Source: Candidatus Parabacteroides intestinavium
Lineage (GTDB): Bacteria; Bacteroidota; Bacteroidia; Bacteroidales; Tannerellaceae
Direction of reading: 5' to 3'
Assembly: GCA_019118725.1 (NCBI GenBank)
Contig: DWYO01000256.1
Location: forward strand, 1-7,173
DNA length: 7,173 nt
The notes below the pieces were generated by a model that was not told where the DNA came from, searched no databases, and saw only the letters and a program-made list of their open reading frames with translations. Positions 1-5,315 of the stretch are shown here, in pieces. Position numbers and translations under genes: made by a program. Positions within the stretch are counted from its first letter, which is position 1; the number at the start of each line of letters is the position of its first letter.

Positions 1-35
1 AAATAATGTTAATTACCCCTAATCGGTTTGTACGG

Positions 36-73
36 ACAAAAGAAACCCGGAGAGATTCACATCAGTCCGGGTT
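36..73 (-). terminator. Rho-independent terminator after the DJ-1 family gene
   Basis: On the minus strand an 8-bp perfect stem, AACCCGGA (73-66) with TCCGGGTT (51-44), closes a 14-nt loop and is followed by the T-rich run TTTCTTTTG. The stem starts about 50 nt after the TAA stop of the DJ-1 gene and would end the whole minus-strand block. The plus-strand side is followed by CATACTT and lacks a good U-tract, so a one-way minus-strand terminator is the better reading. A small stem TTTGT/ACAAA (27-40) overlaps the end of the tract. Nothing else is recognisable in 1-35. Confidence 0.75.
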
Positions 74-122
74 CATACTTAAATTTATTACTCTATAAAA
101 ATTTGGAAAAAACAAAATGTTC

Positions 123-668
123 TTACAATAGCATACCGCCAGCCACTTCTTCGGCTACGGCTTTTCCGCGGATAGCTTCTACCAAAGCCAGACCAAAATC
201 GAATACCAGACCGGGACCTTTTCCGGTGATGACATTTCCGTCTACTTCAACATTGGCTCCGGTCGGTGTCGCACCAATCAGATATTCTTCAAAGCTTGGG
301 TAACACGTAGATTTGCGGCCTTTTAACAAGCCTAATCCCCCTAAAACCAGCGGAGCTGCACAAATAGCCGCTACGATACGCCCCTCACGATACTGCTGCA
401 ACAAGGCCTCTTTTACCGAGGTCGAATTGTTCAAGTTGGTCGCCCCGGGAAGTCCGCCAGGCAATATAAGCGCTGCAGCTCCCGCAAACGATGCCTCTTC
501 CATCAGACAATCCGCCTGAACCGGAATATTATGCGCACCGGCCACTACTTTTTCTCCGGTAATAGATACGGTTACCGTGTCAATACCTGCACGGCGCAAT
601 ATATCCACTGTACCAAGGGCTTCCATCTCTTCGAAACCCGTAGCTAAAAACACAAATGCTTTACTCAT
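123..668 (-). CDS. DJ-1/PfpI (YajL/ThiJ) family protein
   Basis: This 181-residue protein is a full-length single-domain member of the DJ-1/YajL branch of the class I glutamine-amidotransferase-like superfamily. Visible marks are the N-terminal strand with GFEEMEA (11-17), where Glu16 matches the Glu that contacts the reactive cysteine, then LPGG (69-72) with GATNL, and the nucleophile elbow AAICAAP with Cys103. The conserved TPTGANV and DGNVITGKGPG follow (134-153). Family members are described as glyoxalase III/deglycase-like or oxidative-stress chaperones, but the exact activity cannot be read from sequence. It is cytoplasmic, with no signal peptide. It is the last gene of the minus-strand block, 49 nt after tonB, and a terminator follows. 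The start is the only ATG fitting the family N-terminus (MSKAFVFLA). The old ThiJ name does not imply a thiamine role. Confidence 0.93.
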   Translation of the reverse strand: MSKAFVFLATGFEEMEALGTVDILRRAGIDTVTVSITGEKVVAGAHNIPVQADCLMEEASFAGAAALILPGGLPGATNLNNSTSVKEALLQQYREGRIVAAICAAPLVLGGLGLLKGRKSTCYPSFEEYLIGATPTGANVEVDGNVITGKGPGLVFDFGLALVEAIRGKAVAEEVAGGMLL

Positions 669-674
669 TTTTCT

Positions 675-701
675 GTTCGTTAGTTATTAAGTTTGTTAGT
701 T
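675..701 (-). repeat. 11-bp near-perfect direct repeat in the DJ-1 gene leader
   Basis: The tonB to DJ-1 gap holds two copies of an 11-mer in a 16-bp period: GTTCGTTAGTT (675-685) and GTTTGTTAGTT (691-701) on the plus strand, differing at one base. In the minus-strand transcript they read AACTAACAAAC and AACTAACGAAC, just before the AGAAAAATG start region. I see no TAnnTTTG box here. The repeat could be a regulator site or chance in an A-rich leader. Confidence 0.4.
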
Positions 702-717
702 TTTATGTAGGCAGAGC

Positions 718-1575
718 TTACTTCAACTTATACACATACGTTATCGTACCACTTTGATTATTGGCTCCGCTGATGCTGTTGAACGTTGCCCGCTTGGCAG
801 CCTCCAACGCACTTCTTCTCATCGAAGCATTATCAATATTAGTTCCACGTCCGATTTCTGCAAAGATAACATTCCCTTTGGGATTCACCGTAATATTGAT
901 TACAATTTTTCCCTCTTCCTGAATGGTGTAAGCAGGACGAGGCAATCCACCTGCGCCCAATGAACGCCCGTTCAGGTTGAACGATCCGTAGCCACCAATA
1001 CCTTCATTTTCACCATGATCAGAATTGCCGAACGGACTTCCTTGGTTTCCGGCACCTTCTGCCGCATCACCTTGGTTATTACCTTCAGCCGTCCCTATAC
1101 CGAATGCTCCGGCCACCTTGTTGCTGATAGCCTCAGCCTGCTTGCGACGCTCTTCCGCAATACGTTTGGCTTCAGCCTCTTTCTGTTTCCGGATACGCTC
1201 CTGCTCTTCCGCTTCTTTCCGTCTTTTTTCCTCTTCCGCCTTCTTGCGTTGTTCCTCTTTCTTCTTTTCTTCATCCAAGGAAACACTCTCCTCCAGATCT
1301 TGCGTCAGCAAATCCTCTTTCGGAGTCTCTACCGGAGGTACCGGTGTAGGAGGTGGAGGGGTTGTTGTTTCTTGAGGAAGCTGCCGGCCGGTATACTGAG
1401 GCTCGAAAGTTCCAGCCGCACTATCTATATTGCCGAAGTTGACCAGCACACCTCCGTCTTCCTCCGGAACAGCGGCTTTAAGTACGGAGAACCAGAGAAT
1501 CAGGAAAAGAACGGCATGGAAAGCCAACGACCCGATCAATCCATATATATCGTCTTTATTTAACTTCATAGGCAT
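718..1575 (-). CDS. TonB/TolA-like energy transducer
   Basis: This 285-residue protein would carry proton-motive-force energy from an ExbB/ExbD motor across the periplasm. In order it has a short cytoplasmic tip, one membrane anchor (about 11-34) with the SxxxH pattern (Ser16, His20) typical of TonB and TolA anchors, a proline run TTTPPPPTPVPPVETP (71-85), a highly charged Lys/Glu/Arg segment likely to be a long helix or coiled coil (101-150), a Gly/Asn-rich linker (156-210), and a C-terminal TonB-like domain (about 211-285: LPRPAY, then IVINITVNPKGNV and a final YVYKLK). The long charged helix is TolA-like and the C-terminus TonB-like, so it is a hybrid. It lies 16 nt after exbD. Met3 is a possible alternative start. 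Whether it serves outer-membrane transporters or envelope integrity cannot be settled here. Confidence 0.88.
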   Translation of the reverse strand: MPMKLNKDDIYGLIGSLAFHAVLFLILWFSVLKAAVPEEDGGVLVNFGNIDSAAGTFEPQYTGRQLPQETTTPPPPTPVPPVETPKEDLLTQDLEESVSLDEEKKKEEQRKKAEEEKRRKEAEEQERIRKQKEAEAKRIAEERRKQAEAISNKVAGAFGIGTAEGNNQGDAAEGAGNQGSPFGNSDHGENEGIGGYGSFNLNGRSLGAGGLPRPAYTIQEEGKIVINITVNPKGNVIFAEIGRGTNIDNASMRRSALEAAKRATFNSISGANNQSGTITYVYKLK

Positions 1576-1591
1576 TCAGTTCTTTAACCAA

Positions 1592-2002
1592 TCACCTTTG
1601 CGGCCTTGTGGCCAGCACCATCTTGAACTTATTTTCGTTCGCAATGTTAAGAATCTTCACGATTTCCTTATAAGGGACCGTTTCATCGGCATATAAAGCC
1701 ACATACATTTCCGGCTCTTTCGCATAGCAATCTTGCAGGAAGGGAGTGATTTCCTGAAAAGAGACCTGCACCTCCTTTTGCTTGCCGAACGCGACATAAT
1801 AATTCAGGTTGGCATCAATCGTGACGCGCGTCAAAGGCTTTGCGGCCGTTTGCTTTTGAGATTGGGGCAAAGTAACCTTGATGGCATTCGGAATCACGAC
1901 CGTTGATGTAACCATAAAGAAAATCAATAGCAGGAAGATAACATCGGTCATCGAAGCCATGCTAAAGTTTTCTGATACCTTGGTTCTTCTTTTCAATGCC
2001 AT
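1592..2002 (-). CDS. exbD: ExbD/TolR-family biopolymer transport protein
   Basis: This 136-residue protein is the small partner of the ExbB/TolQ proton channel. It has a basic cytoplasmic start (MALKRRTKVSENF), a single membrane helix (about 18-42), and a periplasmic domain ending LATRPQR. The motif SMTDVIFLLLIFFMV puts Asp20 in the helix, matching the essential proton-carrying Asp of ExbD (Asp25) and TolR (Asp23) in E. coli. I chose the ATG at 2002 because family members begin with MALKRR-like sequence. That start lies 7 nt after the exbB stop. An in-frame ATG at 2026 would add eight residues (MNRQTETI) and overlap exbB by 17 nt, so it stays possible. Length is normal for the family. ExbD and TolR cannot be told apart from sequence alone. 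Confidence 0.9.
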   Translation of the reverse strand: MALKRRTKVSENFSMASMTDVIFLLLIFFMVTSTVVIPNAIKVTLPQSQKQTAAKPLTRVTIDANLNYYVAFGKQKEVQVSFQEITPFLQDCYAKEPEMYVALYADETVPYKEIVKILNIANENKFKMVLATRPQR

Positions 2003-2009
2003 GATCGTT

Positions 2010-2726
2010 TCAGTTTGCCGGTTCATTTAATAAATCCATGAACTCCATGGTGCGCATCTCCATTTTATTGACCACATTGTCCACTTGCGATACCAGATAA
2101 TTATAAGCGAACAGGGCGATAATACCTACCACCAGTCCACCTACGGTCGTTACCAAAGCTTCATAAATACCGCCCGAAAGCAACGCCACGTCGACATTTG
2201 TTCCTGCATTTGCCATATCAAAGAAAGCGCGGACCATACCGGTTACCGTACCTAAGAATCCTAACATTGGTGCACCGGCAGCCGTTGTCGCAATCAAGGG
2301 AAATCCCTTTTCCAACTTGGCAACCTCCAGATTCCCGACATTCTCGATAGCTACCAACACATCATTCATCGGACGGCCTAAACGCGTGATTCCCTTCTCG
2401 ATCATGCGAGCCTCCGGGGTGTTGGTACTCCGACAAAGATTCAGTGCAGAGTCAATTTTCCCTTCATGGATATAGTCCTTGATCCGGTTCATGAAGTTCA
2501 CATCCTCTTTGGCTGCCCGCCGGATAACCAAAAGACGTTGAACGAAGATATAAATTGCGATCAGTGATAAGATCAGCAGGACAATCATAATCCAACCACC
2601 TTTGACGGCCAAGTCCAATATATTCATTTCTGCTTCAGCCGGAACGGTTGTAGCCGCTACCTGAGTCAAGTCAGGCATTTGGTCGGCTGCTTGTGCCGCA
2701 GCCTGTAATAAAAGTAAAAGACTCAT
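2010..2726 (-). CDS. exbB: MotA/TolQ/ExbB-family proton channel
   Basis: This 238-residue inner-membrane protein forms the proton channel that powers TonB- or TolA-type transducers. Three membrane segments are visible: about 43-66 (GGWIMIVLLILSLIAIYIF), 142-166 and 178-210. Family marks include AGAPMLGFLGTVTGMVRAF (150-168) and GGIYEALVTTVGGLVVG in the third helix, with Glu189 at the place of the channel Glu (Glu176 in E. coli ExbB). The cytoplasmic loop (67-140) is rich in charge. A hydrophobic start, MSLLLLLQAAAQA, followed by a polar stretch resembles a cleavable signal peptide, as in many Bacteroidetes ExbB proteins. It follows pdxJ by 32 nt with no terminator between. TolQ is an equally valid family name. 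Confidence 0.92.
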   Translation of the reverse strand: MSLLLLLQAAAQAADQMPDLTQVAATTVPAEAEMNILDLAVKGGWIMIVLLILSLIAIYIFVQRLLVIRRAAKEDVNFMNRIKDYIHEGKIDSALNLCRSTNTPEARMIEKGITRLGRPMNDVLVAIENVGNLEVAKLEKGFPLIATTAAGAPMLGFLGTVTGMVRAFFDMANAGTNVDVALLSGGIYEALVTTVGGLVVGIIALFAYNYLVSQVDNVVNKMEMRTMEFMDLLNEPAN

Positions 2727-2758
2727 TGTGATAAGTTTTTTGTGTTGTTATTTTTTGA

Positions 2759-3475
2759 TTAATGTACTAAGCATTCTTTATATTGCCGGATTGTCTCTTT
2801 CAATCCCAAGTATAAAGCATCGCAGATCAATGCATGTCCAATTGAAACCTCATCGAGGAAAGGTATCTGCAAGCTGAAATAAGCCAGATTCAACAGACTC
2901 AAGTCATGTCCGGCATTCACGCCCAATCCTAAACTCTTGGCCAGCTGTGCCGCCTTGACAAATGGAGCTATAGCCTCTTCCTTGTTGATCGGATACAACG
3001 TAGCATACGGCTCGGTGTAAAGCTCAACACGGTCGGTTCCGGTCTTGGCGGCCCATTCGATATTGTCCAGTTCGGTTCCGACAAATATCGAAGTCCGAAT
3101 ACCATTACCATTAAACCGTTCTACCAGTTCAGACAAAAAGTCGAAATGAGTTTTGACATCCCATCCCGCATTGGAAGTGATAGCATCCGGAGCATCCGGC
3201 ACGAGGGTAACCTGTGTCGGTTTGACTTTTAAGATAAGATCAATAAACCTCTCACACGGATAACCTTCGATGTTAAATTCTGTTTTGATTAAAGGCTTCA
3301 AGCCATATACATCTGCATAGCGAATATGACGTTCGTCCGGACGAGGATGAACCGTTATTCCCTGTGCACCAAATGCTTCCGCATCTTGTGCCACCTTCAA
3401 AACATCCGGCATATTGCCTCCGCGAGCGTTGCGGATAGTCGCTACTTTGTTAATGTTTACACTTAAATTTGTCAT
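2759..3475 (-). CDS. pdxJ: Pyridoxine 5'-phosphate synthase
   Basis: PdxJ joins 1-deoxy-D-xylulose 5-phosphate and 3-amino-2-oxopropyl phosphate to make pyridoxine 5'-phosphate, the ring-closing step of DXP-dependent vitamin B6 synthesis in the cytoplasm. The 238-residue length is normal for this TIM barrel. Active-site motifs are present: VHPRPDERHI with His43, Arg45 and His50, NIEG with Glu70, VELYTEPYA with Glu151, NAGHDL with His190, and IGHA with His214. Arg18 in RNARGG matches a phosphate contact. Compared with E. coli PdxJ as I recall it, the Asp-His pair of NIDH is Asn9-Lys10 here, and the Gly after the catalytic His is Asp191. It is the first gene of the minus-strand block, with a candidate promoter just upstream. 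Start context and family N-terminus agree. Confidence 0.96.
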   Translation of the reverse strand: MTNLSVNINKVATIRNARGGNMPDVLKVAQDAEAFGAQGITVHPRPDERHIRYADVYGLKPLIKTEFNIEGYPCERFIDLILKVKPTQVTLVPDAPDAITSNAGWDVKTHFDFLSELVERFNGNGIRTSIFVGTELDNIEWAAKTGTDRVELYTEPYATLYPINKEEAIAPFVKAAQLAKSLGLGVNAGHDLSLLNLAYFSLQIPFLDEVSIGHALICDALYLGLKETIRQYKECLVH

Positions 3476-3503
3476 TGTATATCGTTAAATCTTTTTCTTT
3501 GAT

Positions 3504-3511
3504 TATTTTTG
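3504..3511 (+). promoter_or_regulatory. Bacteroidetes -7 box for the CBS gene and nadK
   Basis: TATTTTTG matches the Bacteroidetes sigma-ABfr -7 consensus TAnnTTTG exactly and sits 49 nt before the ATG of the CBS-domain gene. A start point near 3516-3519 would give a leader of about 43 nt. I see no convincing -33 TTTG element at the usual spacing, so strength is uncertain. Confidence 0.6.
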
Positions 3512-3526
3512 CACCAAAGTCAGTTG

Positions 3527-3534
3527 CAAAAATA
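3527..3534 (-). promoter_or_regulatory. Bacteroidetes -7 box for the pdxJ-exbBD-tonB block
   Basis: On the minus strand 3534-3527 reads TATTTTTG, an exact TAnnTTTG match, 51 nt before the pdxJ ATG. A TTTG at 3561-3558 on the same strand lies 23 bp upstream. That is slightly longer than the usual 19-21 bp, so it is a weak -33 candidate. Transcription would start near 3519-3522. Confidence 0.6.
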
Positions 3535-3560
3535 GCAGTATTTAGGGAATTAATGGACAA

Positions 3561-4229
3561 ATGTTGGTAAAAGATTTTATAACAAAGGAAATCCCCGTGT
3601 TAAAAAGTTTTGATACCGGGGAATATGCTTTGGCTTTGATGGACGATTTTAAGGTAAACCATTTGCCTTTATTGGCCAATGACCTGTTTTCTTTACAAGC
3701 GTTGGTGTCCGAGAAAGAGCTTTTGTCGGCACCGGATTTATCCGTATCGTTGGCAAACTTGAATCTGACCGAGGACAGTTCTATTCAAGAAGATATACAT
3801 ATAATAGAGGCTTTGCCTTTGATGACATGTCGGGAGCTGAGTCTTTTGCCTGTGATTTCCAGTCAGCATGAATATTTAGGCGTACTGACACGCGAATCGT
3901 TGCTTGGAGCTCTGACAGAGCTTTGTCAGGCCAATGCGGCAGGAAGTATCGTGGTGCTGGATTTGCTTCCGATGGATTACTCATTGGCAGATATATCCCG
4001 TTTGGTCGAATCCAACCACGCCCACATCCTGAGCCTTTTATCGCATACAGATTCCCAAAACGGCCATTGGCTGATTACATTAAAGCTGGATGTAGAGGAC
4101 GCTTCATCGGTTATCCGCAGTTTTGAGCGTTTTAACTATACCGTGTCCAGTTATTTCATGAAAAACGGTGTGATAGATGATGTCTTCCGTCAGCGTGTCA
4201 ATGAATTTATACATTATATTAATATATGA
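3561..4229 (+). CDS. CBS-domain protein with ACT-like C-terminal domain
   Basis: This is a 222-residue cytoplasmic protein with no signal peptide or membrane helix. The first part looks like a tandem CBS pair: repeat one about 1-55 (VKDFITKEIPVLKSFDTG at the start, then a Val-Asn-His-Leu-Pro-Leu strand), repeat two about 72-120 (ending LSLLPVISSQHEYLGVLTRE). CBS pairs usually bind adenine nucleotides. Residues about 127-196 (GSIVVLDLLPMDYSLADISR onward) resemble an ACT-type small-molecule fold, giving an AcuB-like layout. The ligand is unknown. Its stop overlaps the NAD kinase start in ATGA, so the two are probably translated together. That makes a regulatory link to NAD(P) metabolism plausible, but this is inference. 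The domain calls rest on pattern reading alone; the CBS call is firmer than the ACT call. Confidence 0.85.
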   Translation: MLVKDFITKEIPVLKSFDTGEYALALMDDFKVNHLPLLANDLFSLQALVSEKELLSAPDLSVSLANLNLTEDSSIQEDIHIIEALPLMTCRELSLLPVISSQHEYLGVLTRESLLGALTELCQANAAGSIVVLDLLPMDYSLADISRLVESNHAHILSLLSHTDSQNGHWLITLKLDVEDASSVIRSFERFNYTVSSYFMKNGVIDDVFRQRVNEFIHYINI

Positions 4230-5104
4230 GAATCGGAATTTTTGGAAGCGAGTATCAGTTGGAAAAGCAAAGTATCATCCGGCGCGTCTTCAGTAAACTA
4301 ACGACACTGGGTGCAGAGGTCTATGTCGATGCCGACTTTTCAGACTTCCTGCGCGATACGTTCGGGTTCGAACCTCCGGTAGCTGGTCTATTATCCGGCG
4401 ATGAGTTCAACTTGGATGTAGCGATAAGCATGGGAGGCGATGGGACTTTCCTGCGGACGGCGGCACGGGTCAACCGGCAAAACATTCCTATTCTGGGTAT
4501 CAATACCGGCCGATTGGGTTTTTTGGCGGATGTGGGAAGTACGGAAGTAGAAGAAACGCTGGAAGAGGTATTCAAGCATTATTACAAGGTAGAAGAAAGA
4601 GCCCTGCTCCGTTTGGGAACTGAGAAACGGGCCTACCAAGGATACAATTATGCGCTAAATGAAATTGCGGTACTGAAACGGGACACTTCATCCATGATTA
4701 CGATTCACACCGAGCTGAATGACGAATATCTTACCTCCTATCAGGCCGATGGATTGGTTATTGCCACACCGACCGGATCAACGGCTTATTCCATGAGTGT
4801 AAACGGACCGATTATTCTCCCACAAGACAACAGTCTTGTTTTAAGTCCGGTAGCTCCTCACTCGCTGAATGTCCGCCCGTTGGTCATTCCGGATGATTAT
4901 GAAATTAAGCTGAACGTTGAAAGCCGTAACCGCACCTTCTTAGTCTCGCTGGACGGACGTTCGGAAATATTTCCGACCGGCATCCGGCTGACAATCTCAA
5001 AAGCCAATTATACAACCAAAGTCATCAAGCGGTACAATCATACCTTCTACCAGACATTACGCGAAAAACTGATGTGGGGCGCAGATGTCCGGATGAAGAA
5101 ATAA
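4226..5104 (+). CDS. nadK: NAD kinase
   Basis: NadK phosphorylates NAD to NADP in the cytoplasm, setting the NADP(H) supply for biosynthesis. The 292-residue length is normal for bacterial NAD kinases. Diagnostic motifs are GGDGT (70-74) with catalytic Asp72, NTGRLGFL (93-100), NE (145-146), DGLVIATPTGSTAYSMSVNG (175-194), and a late LDGR (242-245). The N-terminal half is a Rossmann-like domain (MRIGIFGS start), the second the beta-rich NAD-binding domain. Its ATG overlaps the TGA of the CBS-domain gene by four bases. No classic terminator follows; the 211-nt gap to etfB contains a long imperfect stem instead. Confidence 0.97.
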   Translation: MRIGIFGSEYQLEKQSIIRRVFSKLTTLGAEVYVDADFSDFLRDTFGFEPPVAGLLSGDEFNLDVAISMGGDGTFLRTAARVNRQNIPILGINTGRLGFLADVGSTEVEETLEEVFKHYYKVEERALLRLGTEKRAYQGYNYALNEIAVLKRDTSSMITIHTELNDEYLTSYQADGLVIATPTGSTAYSMSVNGPIILPQDNSLVLSPVAPHSLNVRPLVIPDDYEIKLNVESRNRTFLVSLDGRSEIFPTGIRLTISKANYTTKVIKRYNHTFYQTLREKLMWGADVRMKK

Positions 5105-5126
5105 ATATAAATCCAACTTTCGCAAA

Positions 5127-5209
5127 CTCAAATTAGTTGACGAGCTGATGAGGGAACAAGGTATTGCCTTGCGAACTTATTTACCGAGGCCTTGTCAGCT
5201 AATGTTGAG
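5127..5209. repeat. Long imperfect inverted repeat between nadK and etfB
   Basis: CTCAAATTAGTTGAC (5127-5141) can pair with GTCAGCTAATGTTGAG (5194-5209) over 15 base pairs, with one unpaired G and one G-U pair. The 52-nt interior holds a second hairpin, CAAGG-TATTG-CCTTG (5157-5171). An alternative 11-bp pairing, AGCTGATGAGG (5144-5154) with CCTTGTCAGCT (5190-5200), needs two wobbles. No U-run follows, so it is not a standard terminator. It lies before the etfB promoter, so it would sit in the 3' tail of the nadK message. It could be an RNA processing element, a small RNA or a decayed mobile fragment. No coding gene is supported in 5105-5315. Confidence 0.5.
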
Positions 5210-5231
5210 CGCTTCTGGCTTCCTCTTATCC

Positions 5232-5249
5232 GAATTTATTCCGAAATTC
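5232..5249. repeat. Small inverted repeat upstream of the etfB promoter
   Basis: GAATTT (5232-5237) and AAATTC (5244-5249) form a 6-bp inverted repeat with a 6-nt centre. The same stretch holds two direct copies of TCCGAA (5229 and 5240) one helical turn apart. It lies right before the candidate -33 element, where a regulator could bind. The site is short and AT-rich, so chance is a real alternative. Confidence 0.3.
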
Positions 5250-5250
5250 A

Positions 5251-5280
5251 TTTCTATATTCAATTTAATAACTATTTTTG
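5251..5280 (+). promoter_or_regulatory. Bacteroidetes-type promoter for etfB-etfA
   Basis: TATTTTTG (5273-5280) is an exact TAnnTTTG -7 box, identical to the two boxes in the pdxJ/CBS gap. TTTC (5251-5254) is a weak -33 candidate 18 bp upstream. A start near 5285-5288 gives a leader of about 30 nt before the etfB ATG at 5316. This position supports the short etfB start, because it lies inside the longer open frame. Confidence 0.65.
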
Positions 5281-5315
5281 CAAACGTAAGAAAATTAGAA
5301 ATAAATCCTATAAAG

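Larger units (their letters stand above)
3504..3534. repeat. Perfect inverted repeat formed by two facing promoter boxes
   Basis: TATTTTTGCA (3504-3513) and TGCAAAAATA (3525-3534) are perfect 10-bp inverted arms around an 11-bp spacer. Each arm contains one -7 box, pointing toward the other. The symmetry may come only from the two boxes sharing a consensus, but the match extends two bases past it on each side, which also suits a dimeric operator. Confidence 0.7.

Noticed and set aside
28..303. Open frame of 91 codons on the plus strand at the left edge
   Set aside because: It runs through the terminator hairpin and overlaps the 3' end of the DJ-1 gene antisense, with no family features.
1174..1290. 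Low-complexity CTT/TCC tract that looked like a nucleotide repeat array
   Set aside because: It is explained by the Lys/Glu/Arg-rich helix coding region. No regular DNA unit is repeated.
1015..1563. Open frame of 182 codons on the plus strand, opposite the TonB-like gene
   Set aside because: It is rich in Leu, Phe and Arg only because it mirrors the Lys/Glu-rich helix of the real gene. The composition is a shadow effect.
5157..5171. CAAGG/CCTTG hairpin as a nadK terminator
   Set aside because: The stem is only 5 bp and is followed by CGAACTTATT instead of a U-run.
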